A stretch of 64,000 nucleotides of DNA from Bacteroidota bacterium (GCA_023450085.1 JAEXHI010000025.1:62001-126000); one strand, 5' to 3'. Shown: positions 1 through 8,461, counted from the stretch's first letter. Notes: a model not told the origin generated them from the sequence alone. Made by a program: numbers and translations.

Positions 1-567
1 GTAAGTATTTTCGGTTCGGCTAGAACTGCAGAAACCAACCCATATTATCAAATAGCTGTTGAATGTGGTCGTTTGCTTACTGACCGTGGCTACGGTGTAA
101 TTACAGGTGGTGGTCCAGGAATTATGGAAGCTGGAAATAAAGGCGCCCATATGAACGGCGGTAAATCTGTAGGTTTAAATATTGAGTTACCTTTTGAACA
201 GTTCCACAACAAGTATATTGAGCCTAGCCGCTTGCTAGAATTTGATTACTTTTTTATTAGAAAGGTAATGTTCATGAAATATTCTCAGGGCTTTATTGTA
301 TTGCCTGGCGGTATGGGAACCATGGATGAACTTTTTGAGGCTTTAACCTTGATCCAAACTGGCAAAATTGCTCGTTTTCCTATTGTATTGGTAGGTACTG
401 CTTACTGGGGTGGATTGGTAGATTGGCTAAAAAACACCATGTTGGAAAAAGAACACAACATCCATGCGGAAGACTTGAATTTATTCAGATTGGTAGATAC
501 GGCGGAAGAAGCTGCCGAACATATCTTTAGGTTCTACGACAAATATGTATTGAAACCGAACTTCTAG
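1..567 (+). CDS. LOG family protein (cytokinin riboside 5'-monophosphate phosphoribohydrolase-like), 5' truncated
   Basis: The frame is open from base 1, so the true start lies outside the window; 188 codons are visible. Seen: a Rossmann-type start with FGSAR near the first residues, TGGGPGIMEAGNKGA in the first third, and the family signature PGGMGTMDE at visible residues 102-110. LOG-family enzymes hydrolyse nucleoside 5'-monophosphates (cytokinin ribotides in plants) to free base and ribose 5-phosphate and are cytosolic; the substrate in Bacteroidota is not settled. A strong terminator follows 20 bp after the stop, so this is the last gene of its transcript. The family call is secure; the physiological role is inference. 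Confidence 0.88.
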   Translation, partial: VSIFGSARTAETNPYYQIAVECGRLLTDRGYGVITGGGPGIMEAGNKGAHMNGGKSVGLNIELPFEQFHNKYIEPSRLLEFDYFFIRKVMFMKYSQGFIVLPGGMGTMDELFEALTLIQTGKIARFPIVLVGTAYWGGLVDWLKNTMLEKEHNIHAEDLNLFRLVDTAEEAAEHIFRFYDKYVLKPNF

Positions 568-588
568 GTCATCCAAACCTCTAGAAAT

Positions 589-627
589 AAAAACCTTATA
601 GAACCACGAATTCTATAAGGTTTTTTT
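589..627 (+). terminator. Rho-independent terminator of the LOG-family gene
   Basis: A perfect 13-bp stem (AAACCTTATAGAA at 591-603 with its complement at 611-623), 7-nt loop, then a run of seven T. It sits just after the stop at 567. Confidence 0.85.
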
Positions 628-769
628 ATGCCACAAGCATTCTTCTCAATCTCGTTACAATCCAAACAAGCAACACAACCGTATGTTGTATAAATTTGGT
701 TTTTGGCCTTCAAGGGCAAATATTTTGTAACGCAAGGGTGGATAAACCATCTAATATGAAAAAGCTATC

Positions 770-1264
770 ATGGAAAAAACAGTAACATGGACAAAGGGCG
801 TATTTGATAGCTCCTATCAAATCTTTCGCGAAGGGCAAATTTGTGGCAACCTCATTTTTAACACTTGGGACAATCATACGGTTGGCATTATGTCGCAAAC
901 GAATTATCAATTCAAAACTAAAAGCTTCATAGACAACACCGTCACCATTTATGGCGACAACCATGCAGAATTGGGAAACATTAAAATGAATGTGTGGCAA
1001 ATGCGTGCCATTATCAATTTACCTGGGCAAATTCCGCTATCATGGAACTATAGCAATGGTTGGCTCAACCAATGGACCATTAGCAACCATCAAAACACCC
1101 AAATTCACTACAAAGCATCTTCGGGTTCGGGTATGGTTATAGGACAAAACTTAGAAGATGAACTAGCCTTATTGGCAGGACTTTACATTCGTGAATTCTT
1201 TTCTCGTTTGTTAGTAGCCTTTATTTCTATACTTGCAATGCTGGTTATTCTTAGAGGTATTTAA
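770..1264 (+). CDS. Hypothetical protein with a C-terminal membrane anchor
   Basis: I do not recognise this 164-residue protein. The first 135 residues are rich in beta-forming, Trp, Asn and Gly residues with no signal peptide, suggesting a small beta domain. Residues about 142-162 (FFSRLLVAFISILAMLVILRG) form one hydrophobic segment, so it is probably a tail-anchored membrane protein with its body in the cytoplasm. Start: ATG at 770 is the first in-frame ATG; a possible -7 element (TAAATTTG, 691-698) lies upstream but has no matching -33 TTG. The gene converges on the DUF502 gene, and their stop codons overlap in one TTAA. The coding call is fairly safe; the function is unknown. Confidence 0.7.
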   Translation: MEKTVTWTKGVFDSSYQIFREGQICGNLIFNTWDNHTVGIMSQTNYQFKTKSFIDNTVTIYGDNHAELGNIKMNVWQMRAIINLPGQIPLSWNYSNGWLNQWTISNHQNTQIHYKASSGSGMVIGQNLEDELALLAGLYIREFFSRLLVAFISILAMLVILRGI

Positions 1265-1851
1265 AGATGGGTAACTCCACCACTTACTACTAGTTTCATG
1301 GCATCAGCGGCACTCATGTTTAAAGGTTTTATTTTTTCCTTTTTAACGATGTAGACCTGTCCTGCAAAGGAATAGGAAAATGGGAAGTAAACAATGGCTT
1401 CGTCGAGCATATCCAGCTTACTCAAATCATTTTGTGTAAGAAAACCTATGCGTTTCATATCTCCTTCGGCTTCTACCAATACAGGATGGTTGAACTTCTT
1501 CTCATCACCTACAAAAGCTTCGGTCAGATCTTTAATGGAGGTGTAAATAAAGTTGAATAGCGGTAATTTGTTCAGCCAACGTTGAAACCAATTGTACATC
1601 GGCTCAGTCACGAAGTAGGTTACAAAAATACCTGCGCCCAGAATAATCAAAATCACCAGTACTAAACCTAGCCCAGGAATATTCCTACTCTCGCCAGTAA
1701 TTGGATTTACCCCAAACACACTTCTGATATTCAACCAACTATCTACTGTAGTAACTGCCCACACCACAATAAAAATGCTTAATGCAATGGGCACCACAAT
1801 TAACAATCCTCTGATCAGGTAGTTTAATAAGGCTTTTCCAATTCTATTCAT
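1261..1851 (-). CDS. DUF502 family membrane protein
   Basis: A 196-residue integral membrane protein. Two hydrophobic segments are visible, about residues 8-36 (LLNYLIRGLLIVVPIALSIF) and 60-81 (GLGLVLVILIILGAGIFVTY), followed by a soluble part containing the DUF502 pattern (PLFNFIYTSIKDLTEAFVGD, then FLTQNDL and the PFSYSFAGQVYIV stretch). The length and architecture fit the family, whose function is unknown. Directly upstream of the ATG is TAATTTTG, a match to the Bacteroidota -7 element TAnnTTTG, only 4 nt from the start codon; no -33 TTG is seen. A (GGTT)10 tract, read on this strand, lies about 70 bp upstream between this gene and the end of murF-alr. Confidence 0.85.
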   Translation of the reverse strand: MNRIGKALLNYLIRGLLIVVPIALSIFIVVWAVTTVDSWLNIRSVFGVNPITGESRNIPGLGLVLVILIILGAGIFVTYFVTEPMYNWFQRWLNKLPLFNFIYTSIKDLTEAFVGDEKKFNHPVLVEAEGDMKRIGFLTQNDLSKLDMLDEAIVYFPFSYSFAGQVYIVKKEKIKPLNMSAADAMKLVVSGGVTHL

Positions 1852-1919
1852 GGTGCAAAATTAGCTTTTTTAAATTGGTTGTTTTGTTTTTTGGGTGTTT
1901 AGTTGTTTAGTCATCCGAA

Positions 1920-1962
1920 AACCAACCAACCAACCAACCAACCAACCAACCAACCAACCAAC
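1920..1962. repeat. Tetranucleotide microsatellite (AACC)10
   Basis: Ten uninterrupted AACC units (1920-1959) plus AAC, starting 3 bp beyond the murF-alr stop and lying about 70 bp upstream of the DUF502 start. Such a tract is prone to slipped-strand length change. It lies outside both reading frames, so any effect would be on transcription or mRNA structure. Confidence 0.95.
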
Positions 1963-1965
1963 TAC

Positions 1966-4428
1966 CTATTCGTAATAATACACTCTTTTCACCCTTTGGG
2001 ATACGTTGGTAAGTATTTCGTAAGGAATGGTTCCAATAGCACTGGCCAGATCCACAATACTATGTTCATGGTTAAACACAATTACTTCATCGCCTACCGT
2101 TGGGGTTAACCCCGTAATATCCAACATACACATGTCCATGCAAATAGAGCCTATGGTAGGCACTAGCTTTCCGCCGACTAACATTTTTCCCACACCATTG
2201 CCAAAAGCCCTGCTATAACCATCGGCATAACCAATTTTAACGGTGGCAATGGTACCACCGTTTGGCAGCACTCCTCTCCTGCTATAGCCTACCGTTTCGC
2301 CAGCAGCTAAATATTTAATTTGTGAGATGGTGGTTTTCAGTACGGCTACGGTTTGTAGCTCATCTGGAGACTTTTGTGCGGCATCAAAACCATACAAACC
2401 AATGCCCAACCTTACCATATCAAACTGATATTTTGGCCAACGGCTAATGCCCGAGGTATTTAATACGTGCCTAATGGGCGAATAAGCAAGCACATCGACA
2501 ATTTGCTGATACATGCTTTGGTAGCTTGCTACTTGTTGCTCGGTGAACGAATCATGCTGTTCATCATCTGTAGCTACCAAATGGGTAAAAACAGAAACCA
2601 CCTTCAGTTTTTGGTTGCCTTTCAATAACTGTAGCAACTCCGTTAAATGCTCCTCTTGAAAACCCAAGCGATGCATCCCTGTATCTAACTTAATGTGTAC
2701 TGGAAAATGATTTACACCAGCTGGTAGAAAGTGTAAGAAATCCTTCAACAGCTCCAAACTGTAAATTTCAGGTTCTAATTTGTATCTCAACATGGCATCA
2801 AAAGCCGAAGGTTCTGGGCTCATGACCATCAGTGGCAAAGTAATTCCAGCTTTACGCAAGGTAATCCCCTCGTCTACATAAGCTACCGTGAGGTAATCTA
2901 CTTTATGATGTTGTAGCAAATTGGCAATTTCGAAACTTCCACTACCATAAGAAAAGGCCTTCACCATGGCCATGGTTTTTACGCCTGGCGCTAATTTAGT
3001 CTTATAGGATTGAAGGTTATTCAGCAGTGCATTAAGATTAATTTCGAGTACGGTATCATGAATTTTCTGTGCTAAGCGCTTTATGATTCTTTCGAACTCA
3101 AATTTACGTGCTCCTTTTACCAAGATGGTTTCGTGGTTAAAATTAAGCTGGGCTACATGAGCCAGAAAATCATCCGTATCCTTAAAAAAGGATTTTTCCA
3201 GTTCAAATAAATGGGCAAAAGTAGAAATATGCTCGCCTACACCAATTAATCGATGTATTTTCTTTTGCTTTAATAACAGGGCAATTTCCTGATACAGTTG
3301 GTCTGCCGTTTTACCTGTTTCCTGTAAATCAGATAAAATTAAGGTACGTTTAGGATGTTGGTTCTGCTGATTAAGAAAATCTAAGGCAATGGCTAAAGAC
3401 GAAATATCTGCACTGTAGCTATCATCTATTAACGAACATTGGTCTATACCATTTACCAACTGCAAGCGCATGGCCACTCTGGTCAGTTTTGAAAGTCTCG
3501 ACACTACTTCCTCTACCGCATAGCCCATGGCCAGCAAAGTTGCCCAACAAATTACCACATTTTCTATGGAAGCGGCATCGGTAAAGGGAACCACTACCTC
3601 AATTTGTTTGTGCTGATAGTTGGCAAGGATACGTGTTTGATTATTTTCGGCAAGTACCTTGGTGATTTGCAGATCTGCCGACTGCACAAAACTCCAAGTG
3701 AATTTTTGCTTGCCCGGTAATTCCAGGTCTTTTGCCAGGATATGTTCAGGAGCATAAACAAAAGTTTCCACCTCTTTAAACAGCTTAAGCTTTTCCTTTA
3801 ATTTCTCTTCCTTGTTGGCAAAGCCTTCATCGTGCGCTTCTCTAATATTAGTAAGGATACCAATAGTTGGCTGAATAACCGCTGCTAACCTCTCCATTTC
3901 ATTGGGCTTGGAAACTCCAGCTTCAAATATCCCCAACTGATGGTGGTGGTTCAGTTGCCAAACAGACAAAGGTACCCCTATTTGCGAATTATAACTTTTA
4001 GGACTGCGTACTACTTGCTGCTCTACAGAAAGCAACTGATATAGCCATTCTTTAACGATGGTTTTCCCATTACTACCTGTAATGCCTATTACCTTTAAAT
4101 GATACTGACTGCGATGATAAGCGACCAATTGTTGTAGCGCCAATAAGGTATCGGGTACTTCAATCCAATTGGCTTCTGGAAAATGGTCAGCTGTCATGGC
4201 TTGTGCTACCACAAAATTTCTGATCCCTTGTTGATAGGCATTGGCGAGAAATTGATGTCCGTCTCTTTGTGCTTTGATAGCGAAGAACAAACTATGTGGG
4301 GCATCGGCCAAACTGCGGCTGTCGACAATGAGGCTCTTGATACTTGCTTGTGGGTTGACTAGAATGCTTTTGCCATTTAAAATTTCAGCAATTTGTTGGA
4401 TGGTGTAGCTTTCTTTCGTCATGGCCAT
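1966..4428 (-). CDS. murF-alr: Bifunctional UDP-MurNAc-tripeptide:D-Ala-D-Ala ligase / alanine racemase
   Basis: An 820-residue fusion of two peptidoglycan precursor enzymes. The N-terminal MurF half (about 1-455) has the Mur-ligase ATP loop GITGSNGKT at 115-123 and the terminal-domain pattern LVKGARKFE near 436-444. The C-terminal half (about 460-820) is a fold-type III alanine racemase: MVKAFSYGSGS carries the PLP lysine (K490), and TVGYSRRG lies near the expected catalytic tyrosine. Racemase makes D-Ala, which Ddl dimerises before MurF adds the dipeptide to the UDP-MurNAc-tripeptide, so the fusion brings two nearby steps together. This fusion is known in Bacteroidota. Start: MAM offers ATG at 4428 or 4422. 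It is divergent from recX with 42 bp between starts, so the two promoters must overlap. Confidence 0.93.
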   Translation of the reverse strand: MAMTKESYTIQQIAEILNGKSILVNPQASIKSLIVDSRSLADAPHSLFFAIKAQRDGHQFLANAYQQGIRNFVVAQAMTADHFPEANWIEVPDTLLALQQLVAYHRSQYHLKVIGITGSNGKTIVKEWLYQLLSVEQQVVRSPKSYNSQIGVPLSVWQLNHHHQLGIFEAGVSKPNEMERLAAVIQPTIGILTNIREAHDEGFANKEEKLKEKLKLFKEVETFVYAPEHILAKDLELPGKQKFTWSFVQSADLQITKVLAENNQTRILANYQHKQIEVVVPFTDAASIENVVICWATLLAMGYAVEEVVSRLSKLTRVAMRLQLVNGIDQCSLIDDSYSADISSLAIALDFLNQQNQHPKRTLILSDLQETGKTADQLYQEIALLLKQKKIHRLIGVGEHISTFAHLFELEKSFFKDTDDFLAHVAQLNFNHETILVKGARKFEFERIIKRLAQKIHDTVLEINLNALLNNLQSYKTKLAPGVKTMAMVKAFSYGSGSFEIANLLQHHKVDYLTVAYVDEGITLRKAGITLPLMVMSPEPSAFDAMLRYKLEPEIYSLELLKDFLHFLPAGVNHFPVHIKLDTGMHRLGFQEEHLTELLQLLKGNQKLKVVSVFTHLVATDDEQHDSFTEQQVASYQSMYQQIVDVLAYSPIRHVLNTSGISRWPKYQFDMVRLGIGLYGFDAAQKSPDELQTVAVLKTTISQIKYLAAGETVGYSRRGVLPNGGTIATVKIGYADGYSRAFGNGVGKMLVGGKLVPTIGSICMDMCMLDITGLTPTVGDEVIVFNHEHSIVDLASAIGTIPYEILTNVSQRVKRVYYYE

Positions 4429-4470
4429 GATAGGTTAATGGGAATTTTTTACGAATTTCAGCAAATATTT

Positions 4471-4950
4471 ATGAAAACCGATAAAGAAAAGAAATACAAT
4501 TACGATAAAAAGACAGCACTACAGAAAGCTGCCAATTGGTGTGCCTTTCAGGAACGTTCGCAACAGGAAACAAGGGACAAGCTTTACGAATGGCAAATGA
4601 GGCCCGATGAAGTGGAAGAAATTATCTCCACTTTAATTGCCGAGAACTTTTTAAACGAGGAACGTTTTGCCTTTGCCTACGTTTCGGGAAAGTTCAAGAT
4701 TAAAAAATGGGGAAAGCTAAAAATCAGACAGGGCCTAAAATTAAAAAGAGTTCCTGACCCTATCATTAAAAAGGCACTCAATAGTATTGATGAAGATGAG
4801 TATTTGGAGACCTTGAAAATTTTGCTGGAAAAAAAGCAAGCCTTGGAGCGAGAGAAAAATGTTTTAAAGCGTCAATTGAAACTTCTCAACTATCTTCAAA
4901 GTAAGGGTTACGAAAAAGATTTGATCTTTCTTTTGCTAAAACCAAGCTAA
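4471..4950 (+). CDS. recX: Regulatory protein RecX
   Basis: A 160-residue cytosolic protein of the RecX family, small all-helical proteins that bind RecA filaments and modulate recombination and the SOS response. Seen: the N-terminal pattern CAFQERSQQETRDKL, then LIAENFLNEERFAFAYVSGKF and KLKIRQGLKLK, i.e. the three-helix repeat units typical of RecX; the tail is basic and helical. I chose ATG 4471 (MKTDKEKKY) because a longer frame back to 4393 uses TTG and runs into the divergent murF-alr gene. No recA is in the window. Confidence 0.85.
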   Translation: MKTDKEKKYNYDKKTALQKAANWCAFQERSQQETRDKLYEWQMRPDEVEEIISTLIAENFLNEERFAFAYVSGKFKIKKWGKLKIRQGLKLKRVPDPIIKKALNSIDEDEYLETLKILLEKKQALEREKNVLKRQLKLLNYLQSKGYEKDLIFLLLKPS

Positions 4951-5038
4951 TTTCCATCATGATTTTAGAATACTGCAAGTATATAAATATGAAAAACAAC
5001 CAGTTAGAATAAACTGTTAATTTTTTATTAAATATTTC

Positions 5039-5068
5039 TTGGCAGAAATATAAATCTGCGTATATTTG
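5039..5068 (+). promoter_or_regulatory. Bacteroidota-type promoter for the tRNA cluster
   Basis: TTG (5039-5041), a 19-nt spacer, then TATATTTG (5061-5068): an exact match to the Bacteroidota sigma-A consensus TTG-N19-TAnnTTTG. It lies 70 bp upstream of the first tRNA-Gly. Confidence 0.8.
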
Positions 5069-5116
5069 CATCACCAAAACGGAAATGACCTCCTTAAAAA
5101 AGTCAAAAAGTTTTGA

Positions 5117-5132
5117 AATATCGGATGATATT
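5117..5132 (+). other. Small leader hairpin 6 nt before tRNA-Gly (copy 1)
   Basis: AATATC-GGAT-GATATT, a perfect 6-bp stem with a 4-nt loop, ending 6 nt before the tRNA. The copy before the second tRNA-Gly has the same geometry and a compensatory T-A to C-G change. Confidence 0.5.
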
Positions 5133-5138
5133 AACAAT

Positions 5139-5211
5139 GCGAAAGTAGCTCAGTTGGTAGAGCACAACCTTGCCAAGGTTGGGGTCGCGAGTTCGAATCT
5201 CGTCTTTCGCT
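5139..5211 (+). tRNA. tRNA-Gly (GCC)
   Basis: A 73-nt cloverleaf. Acceptor GCGAAAG pairs with CTTTCGC; D-arm AGCTCAGTTGGTAGAGC; anticodon stem CAACC/GGTTG around loop TTGCCAA with anticodon GCC at 5172-5174; T-arm GTTCGAATC. CCA is not encoded. It is identical to the copy at 5443. Confidence 0.97.
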
Positions 5212-5263
5212 CTAAATGCCTTCCTACCAGGGGGCATTTAATTTGAAAGAGCATTTAATGCTT

Positions 5264-5348
5264 GCTGAAGTGGTGGAACTGGTAGACACGCAGGACTTAA
5301 AATCCTGTGCCCTCAACAGGCGTGCGGGTTCGATTCCCGCCTTCAGTA
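5264..5348 (+). tRNA. tRNA-Leu (TAA)
   Basis: An 85-nt tRNA with the long variable arm of class II tRNAs (TGCCCTCAACAGGCG region). Acceptor GCTGAAG pairs with CTTCAGT (terminal G-T pair). Anticodon stem CAGGA/TCCTG surrounds loop CTTAAAA, anticodon TAA at 5298-5300. T-arm GGTTCGATTCC. CCA is not encoded. A short hairpin GCAT-TTA-ATGC ends 2 nt upstream. Confidence 0.96.
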
Positions 5349-5350
5349 CA

Positions 5351-5384
5351 AACCTTCTTTATTTGATAAAGAAGGTTTTTTTTT
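5351..5384 (+). terminator. Rho-independent terminator after tRNA-Leu
   Basis: A 12-bp stem AACCTTCTTTAT (5351-5362) / ATAAAGAAGGTT (5366-5377), 3-nt loop, and about ten T. It ends the first Gly-Leu transcript, so the second tRNA-Gly probably needs read-through or its own promoter. Confidence 0.85.
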
Positions 5385-5420
5385 CGAGTCTCATGATAAT
5401 GATTGCTTGAAAAGAATAAA

Positions 5421-5436
5421 AACATCGGACGATGTT
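5421..5436 (+). other. Small leader hairpin 6 nt before tRNA-Gly (copy 2)
   Basis: AACATC-GGAC-GATGTT. Compared with copy 1 at 5117, stem pair 3-14 changes from T-A to C-G, the loop changes one base, and the 6-nt distance to the tRNA is the same. Confidence 0.5.
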
Positions 5437-5442
5437 AATCCT

Positions 5443-5515
5443 GCGAAAGTAGCTCAGTTGGTAGAGCACAACCTTGCCAAGGTTGGGGTCGCGAGTTCGA
5501 ATCTCGTCTTTCGCT
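5443..5515 (+). tRNA. tRNA-Gly (GCC), second copy
   Basis: 73 nt, identical in sequence to the tRNA at 5139-5211 with anticodon GCC. The identity over the whole gene and the shared leader hairpin point to tandem duplication. No exact TTG-N19-TAnnTTTG promoter is visible between the upstream terminator and this gene. Confidence 0.97.
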
Positions 5516-5518
5516 CTA

Positions 5519-5548
5519 AAAAGCTCCGTACATACGGGGCTTTTTTTG
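5519..5548 (+). terminator. Rho-independent terminator after second tRNA-Gly
   Basis: Stem AAGCTCCGTA (5521-5530) / TACGGGGCTT (5533-5542) with one G-T pair, a 2-nt loop and a T run to 5547. Confidence 0.85.
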
Positions 5549-5600
5549 TTTTAAAGCATTTATTACTTGTTGGCGTAGTTACTAGACATCCTCTATAAAG

Positions 5601-6347
5601 TTATTTTCTTACCTGCTTAAATATACCTTCATTTGTTAATTCGCTCGCATTTATTAACTTTTTTGGAATAAAATGGAAAGTTGCAAATCCAATTATTGCT
5701 TGATTTGGAACTAATTCCAAACGCTTAGTGGGTTTGTAAATTTCTCCCTTCATTTTTATGAATTTTTCTACGACTACTCGATTAACTCTCCCCAATGTAT
5801 CCTCCAATAGTGTTATATTTCCTTTTGGAAAAGAAAATCTTGATGGTAGTTTGATGCCACCAAACTTATGAACTACAAATTCAAATGTTAGGCTGTCATT
5901 CGTTTCCTTTATTGTTTCAAATTCATATTCCATCATTCCAGTATTCATAGGACTACTTCCATAAGTGCTATTATATTCGATAACTTCAAATTTTATCCCT
6001 TTGATGTTTTTAAAATAATGTCTTGATGGAGTTAGAATAGTATCATTTGGTGTGGTGGGATTTTCACTATTATTAACTTGGATTAATTTTATATAATCTT
6101 TATTAGGCACTTCAGCAAAATGGGAGCCAGGTAAAGAGATAATTTTTGACATATCGAATTCTTCCGTAGAGTCTAGAATCGCAAAACCTGATTGATGAGA
6201 GTCTCTGCCACCCCATGCATCATAATGATATATTATTTTCTTACTTCCTCTGATTTTTTGTGAATACAGAGTAACATCCCATGAGGGATTGCAACCATAA
6301 AACATTATAATATTAAGAGAAAGAAGTAGCTTATTTCTTATTTTCAT
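5601..6347 (-). CDS. Hypothetical lipoprotein
   Basis: A 248-residue protein that I do not recognise. I chose ATG 6347 (MKIRNKLLLSLNII), which gives a type II signal peptide with lipobox MFYGC and lipid-attached cysteine C19; a longer frame to 6452 would bury this signal. The mature part is mostly polar and beta-rich with no repeats or catalytic motif I can name. The coding sequence looks more A+T-rich than the neighbouring TPR-like gene. It follows that gene on the same strand with a gap of about 120 bp. Export to an envelope membrane is inferred from the lipobox. Confidence 0.7.
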   Translation of the reverse strand: MKIRNKLLLSLNIIMFYGCNPSWDVTLYSQKIRGSKKIIYHYDAWGGRDSHQSGFAILDSTEEFDMSKIISLPGSHFAEVPNKDYIKLIQVNNSENPTTPNDTILTPSRHYFKNIKGIKFEVIEYNSTYGSSPMNTGMMEYEFETIKETNDSLTFEFVVHKFGGIKLPSRFSFPKGNITLLEDTLGRVNRVVVEKFIKMKGEIYKPTKRLELVPNQAIIGFATFHFIPKKLINASELTNEGIFKQVRK

Positions 6348-6468
6348 TTTAGCTTGCATATCAGTTATGTGGCTACTAATGTCGCAAACTTTCAATATTA
6401 CAAAAATGTTCCAAAGTTTGCGTCTCTTAGCTAAGAGAGGAATATAAAACATCTTCCCTGCTAACGAT

Positions 6469-7560
6469 CTACCAAGATGCTTTGTAGCGTTCCATCCTTT
6501 CCATTTCCTCAGACATCAACTCAGGATCACCTTTTTGCTCCCTTAGCTGTTCTATTGCTTTGATAAAACCAAGCACCCCTTGTTTAAACCATGGGAACTC
6601 ATCTGCTAATGAAGACAATTTGGCTATCGCAGCCAGCCCTTGATTGTTGTCAGAAAGAAATACGGCATGCTCCATACGAAATATCGGACACCAATAATAT
6701 TCGGCAGATAGTGCTTCCCATGCTTGATGATCGCCATTTCCAGACCGCAAAAAATTAACCGCAAAAATGGAGGAGTCTAGATAATCTTCTCCGAAGAAAA
6801 AATAGTTCAATAAGCCGATGGTCGTTCGATGATCGTTTTTGATTTTGTTCTCCACTATCCCATTGAATAAGGAGTGCGAAAGCTCTTTATCTTCTTGCTT
6901 GGCAGAAAGATGCAATATGTTGGCGTACTCAACTTTTACAATATCCAGATCTGGGCGAAGTTCATAAGCTCCCTTGGCATAGCGCATTGCTTCTTCCTGC
7001 ATGTCTAAACAACGGTACAGCTTACAAAGAGCAACAATTAATCGGATATCCTGAAAGTCCTCTTGTGTTACCTCATTTCGATAAAAATCTAGCGCTCTTG
7101 TGGGATAACGATCTTTGATCCAACGTTCCAGCACTTGCCATTTCTCTAGTTTGGACAGTTCGCTTTCATCCCAATGGGCAAACAACACCCCTCTTCGATC
7201 GTTAATAGAACGGATGCCTTTCCAATGGGCATAGGTACCATCAAAAGCCTCATGTTCCAGATATGTAGTACCATCTGTATCGGTCAAATTGAGCTTAATT
7301 TTAAGTCCTGGAGTACTATAATATCTTTCTAAGGAGAAATAGAGTTCTTCCTTGAATTGCTCTGGAGTATTCTGTTCTAGCGCCTCTGACCTACCAAGCA
7401 ATTTCAACAATAGCTCTCTATCCTGTTCGGAAAGTTGGTCTTGTTGAGCAATATTTCCCGTTAATTGTTGTTCGGTATTACTGTTAAGTTGAGAAGAAAC
7501 ATTTTCTGATTGTTCTTCCGACTTTGAGGAACCGCCAAACCATTTTTTTAGAAAGTTCAT
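6469..7560 (-). CDS. Hypothetical protein with TPR-like helical repeats
   Basis: 363 residues, cytosolic, no signal peptide. Residues 1-60 are low-complexity and Gln/Ser-rich. The centre has helical pairs resembling tetratricopeptide units (IRLIVALCKLYRCLDMQEEA, then AMRYAKGAYELRPDLDIVKV, about residues 170-215), suggesting a protein-binding scaffold. A segment around 95-150 is beta-rich. Start: ATG 7560 (MNFLKKWF) is preferred over an in-frame TTG two codons upstream. No enzyme motif is visible. The family is not recognised; the TPR reading is an inference from helix periodicity. Confidence 0.65.
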   Translation of the reverse strand: MNFLKKWFGGSSKSEEQSENVSSQLNSNTEQQLTGNIAQQDQLSEQDRELLLKLLGRSEALEQNTPEQFKEELYFSLERYYSTPGLKIKLNLTDTDGTTYLEHEAFDGTYAHWKGIRSINDRRGVLFAHWDESELSKLEKWQVLERWIKDRYPTRALDFYRNEVTQEDFQDIRLIVALCKLYRCLDMQEEAMRYAKGAYELRPDLDIVKVEYANILHLSAKQEDKELSHSLFNGIVENKIKNDHRTTIGLLNYFFFGEDYLDSSIFAVNFLRSGNGDHQAWEALSAEYYWCPIFRMEHAVFLSDNNQGLAAIAKLSSLADEFPWFKQGVLGFIKAIEQLREQKGDPELMSEEMERMERYKASW

Positions 7561-7792
7561 TGTCAATATAGATTAAGGAGGCAAGTTAAATGTTTTTAGA
7601 CATCTTCAATATCAAATATTGCAACAAAAAGTCTTTCAAGCTTGTCAAAAAAATAAATTTTATATTTTGAAGTTACCCCCTGAGCAAAGCTACCCATCCC
7701 CTTTTACAAGCCCATATCATTAAGTTAATAATTTGATAATATATACGCCATCCTGTATTATCAGTAGTTGCTGAACTTTGCTATACCAGCAA

Positions 7793-8371
7793 ATGAGCGA
7801 CTACAGCAGTTATACCGACACGGACTTGGCCTCGCTTTTAAAAGAAGGCGACCATCAGGCGTATACCTTTATTTATGAGCGATATAAGTTTTTGCTATAT
7901 GCACATGCTTACAAAAAATTGCAAGACCGAGAGGAGGCTCGTGATGTAGTTCAAGAGGTTTTTACTATCCTTTGGAATAAGCGAGAAAATATAAACGCCC
8001 AATCAAATTTGGCGGGTTATCTGTATACCACACTTCGCAATACCATCCTCAATCTGTTTGCCCGTAAGGAAGTTCAAACACGCTACACCGATTCCATGAC
8101 CGCATACTATACTCATGAGTATGCCCCCACAGATCACAGGATACGCAGCCAACAACTGGCAGAAATGATTGATAGGGAAATAGCAGCACTGCCTACAAAA
8201 ATGCAAGAAGTTTTTGTGCTCAGCCGCAAAGCACACCTGAACAGAAAAGAAATTTCAATGCAATTGGGTATATCCGAAGCTACGGTTGACCGCCAAATTG
8301 CCAATGCCTTGAAAATATTGCGTACCCGTTTAAGTCTGGTGGCTTACCTCTTAGTTTTCTTCAATATCTAA
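7793..8371 (+). CDS. RNA polymerase sigma-70 factor, ECF subfamily
   Basis: 192 residues. Region 2 is visible as YERYKFLLYAHAYKKL through VVQEVFTILWNKRE, and region 4 as LPTKMQEVFVLSRK and the helix-turn-helix EISMQLGISEATVDRQIANA. It fits FecI-like Bacteroidota ECF factors, which are held by a membrane FecR anti-sigma factor and released when an STN-type TonB receptor binds its ligand. ATG 7793 (MSDYSSY) is chosen over an in-frame TTG at 7778. It is followed by FecR (8462) and the receptor (9762), the standard order. The target promoter is probably that of the receptor, by analogy. Confidence 0.93.
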   Translation: MSDYSSYTDTDLASLLKEGDHQAYTFIYERYKFLLYAHAYKKLQDREEARDVVQEVFTILWNKRENINAQSNLAGYLYTTLRNTILNLFARKEVQTRYTDSMTAYYTHEYAPTDHRIRSQQLAEMIDREIAALPTKMQEVFVLSRKAHLNRKEISMQLGISEATVDRQIANALKILRTRLSLVAYLLVFFNI

Positions 8372-8461
8372 GGGCTTCTCCTATTTTTTTATCTTTTTTT
8401 CATTTTCATCTACATACCTAGGTGGAGTTGCCTGTATTGGTTAGGTATTCAATAGAAAGAA

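Noticed and set aside
5216..5598. Two plus-strand reading frames across the tRNA cluster
   Set aside because: They run through tRNA-Leu and the second tRNA-Gly and both terminators; chance frames.
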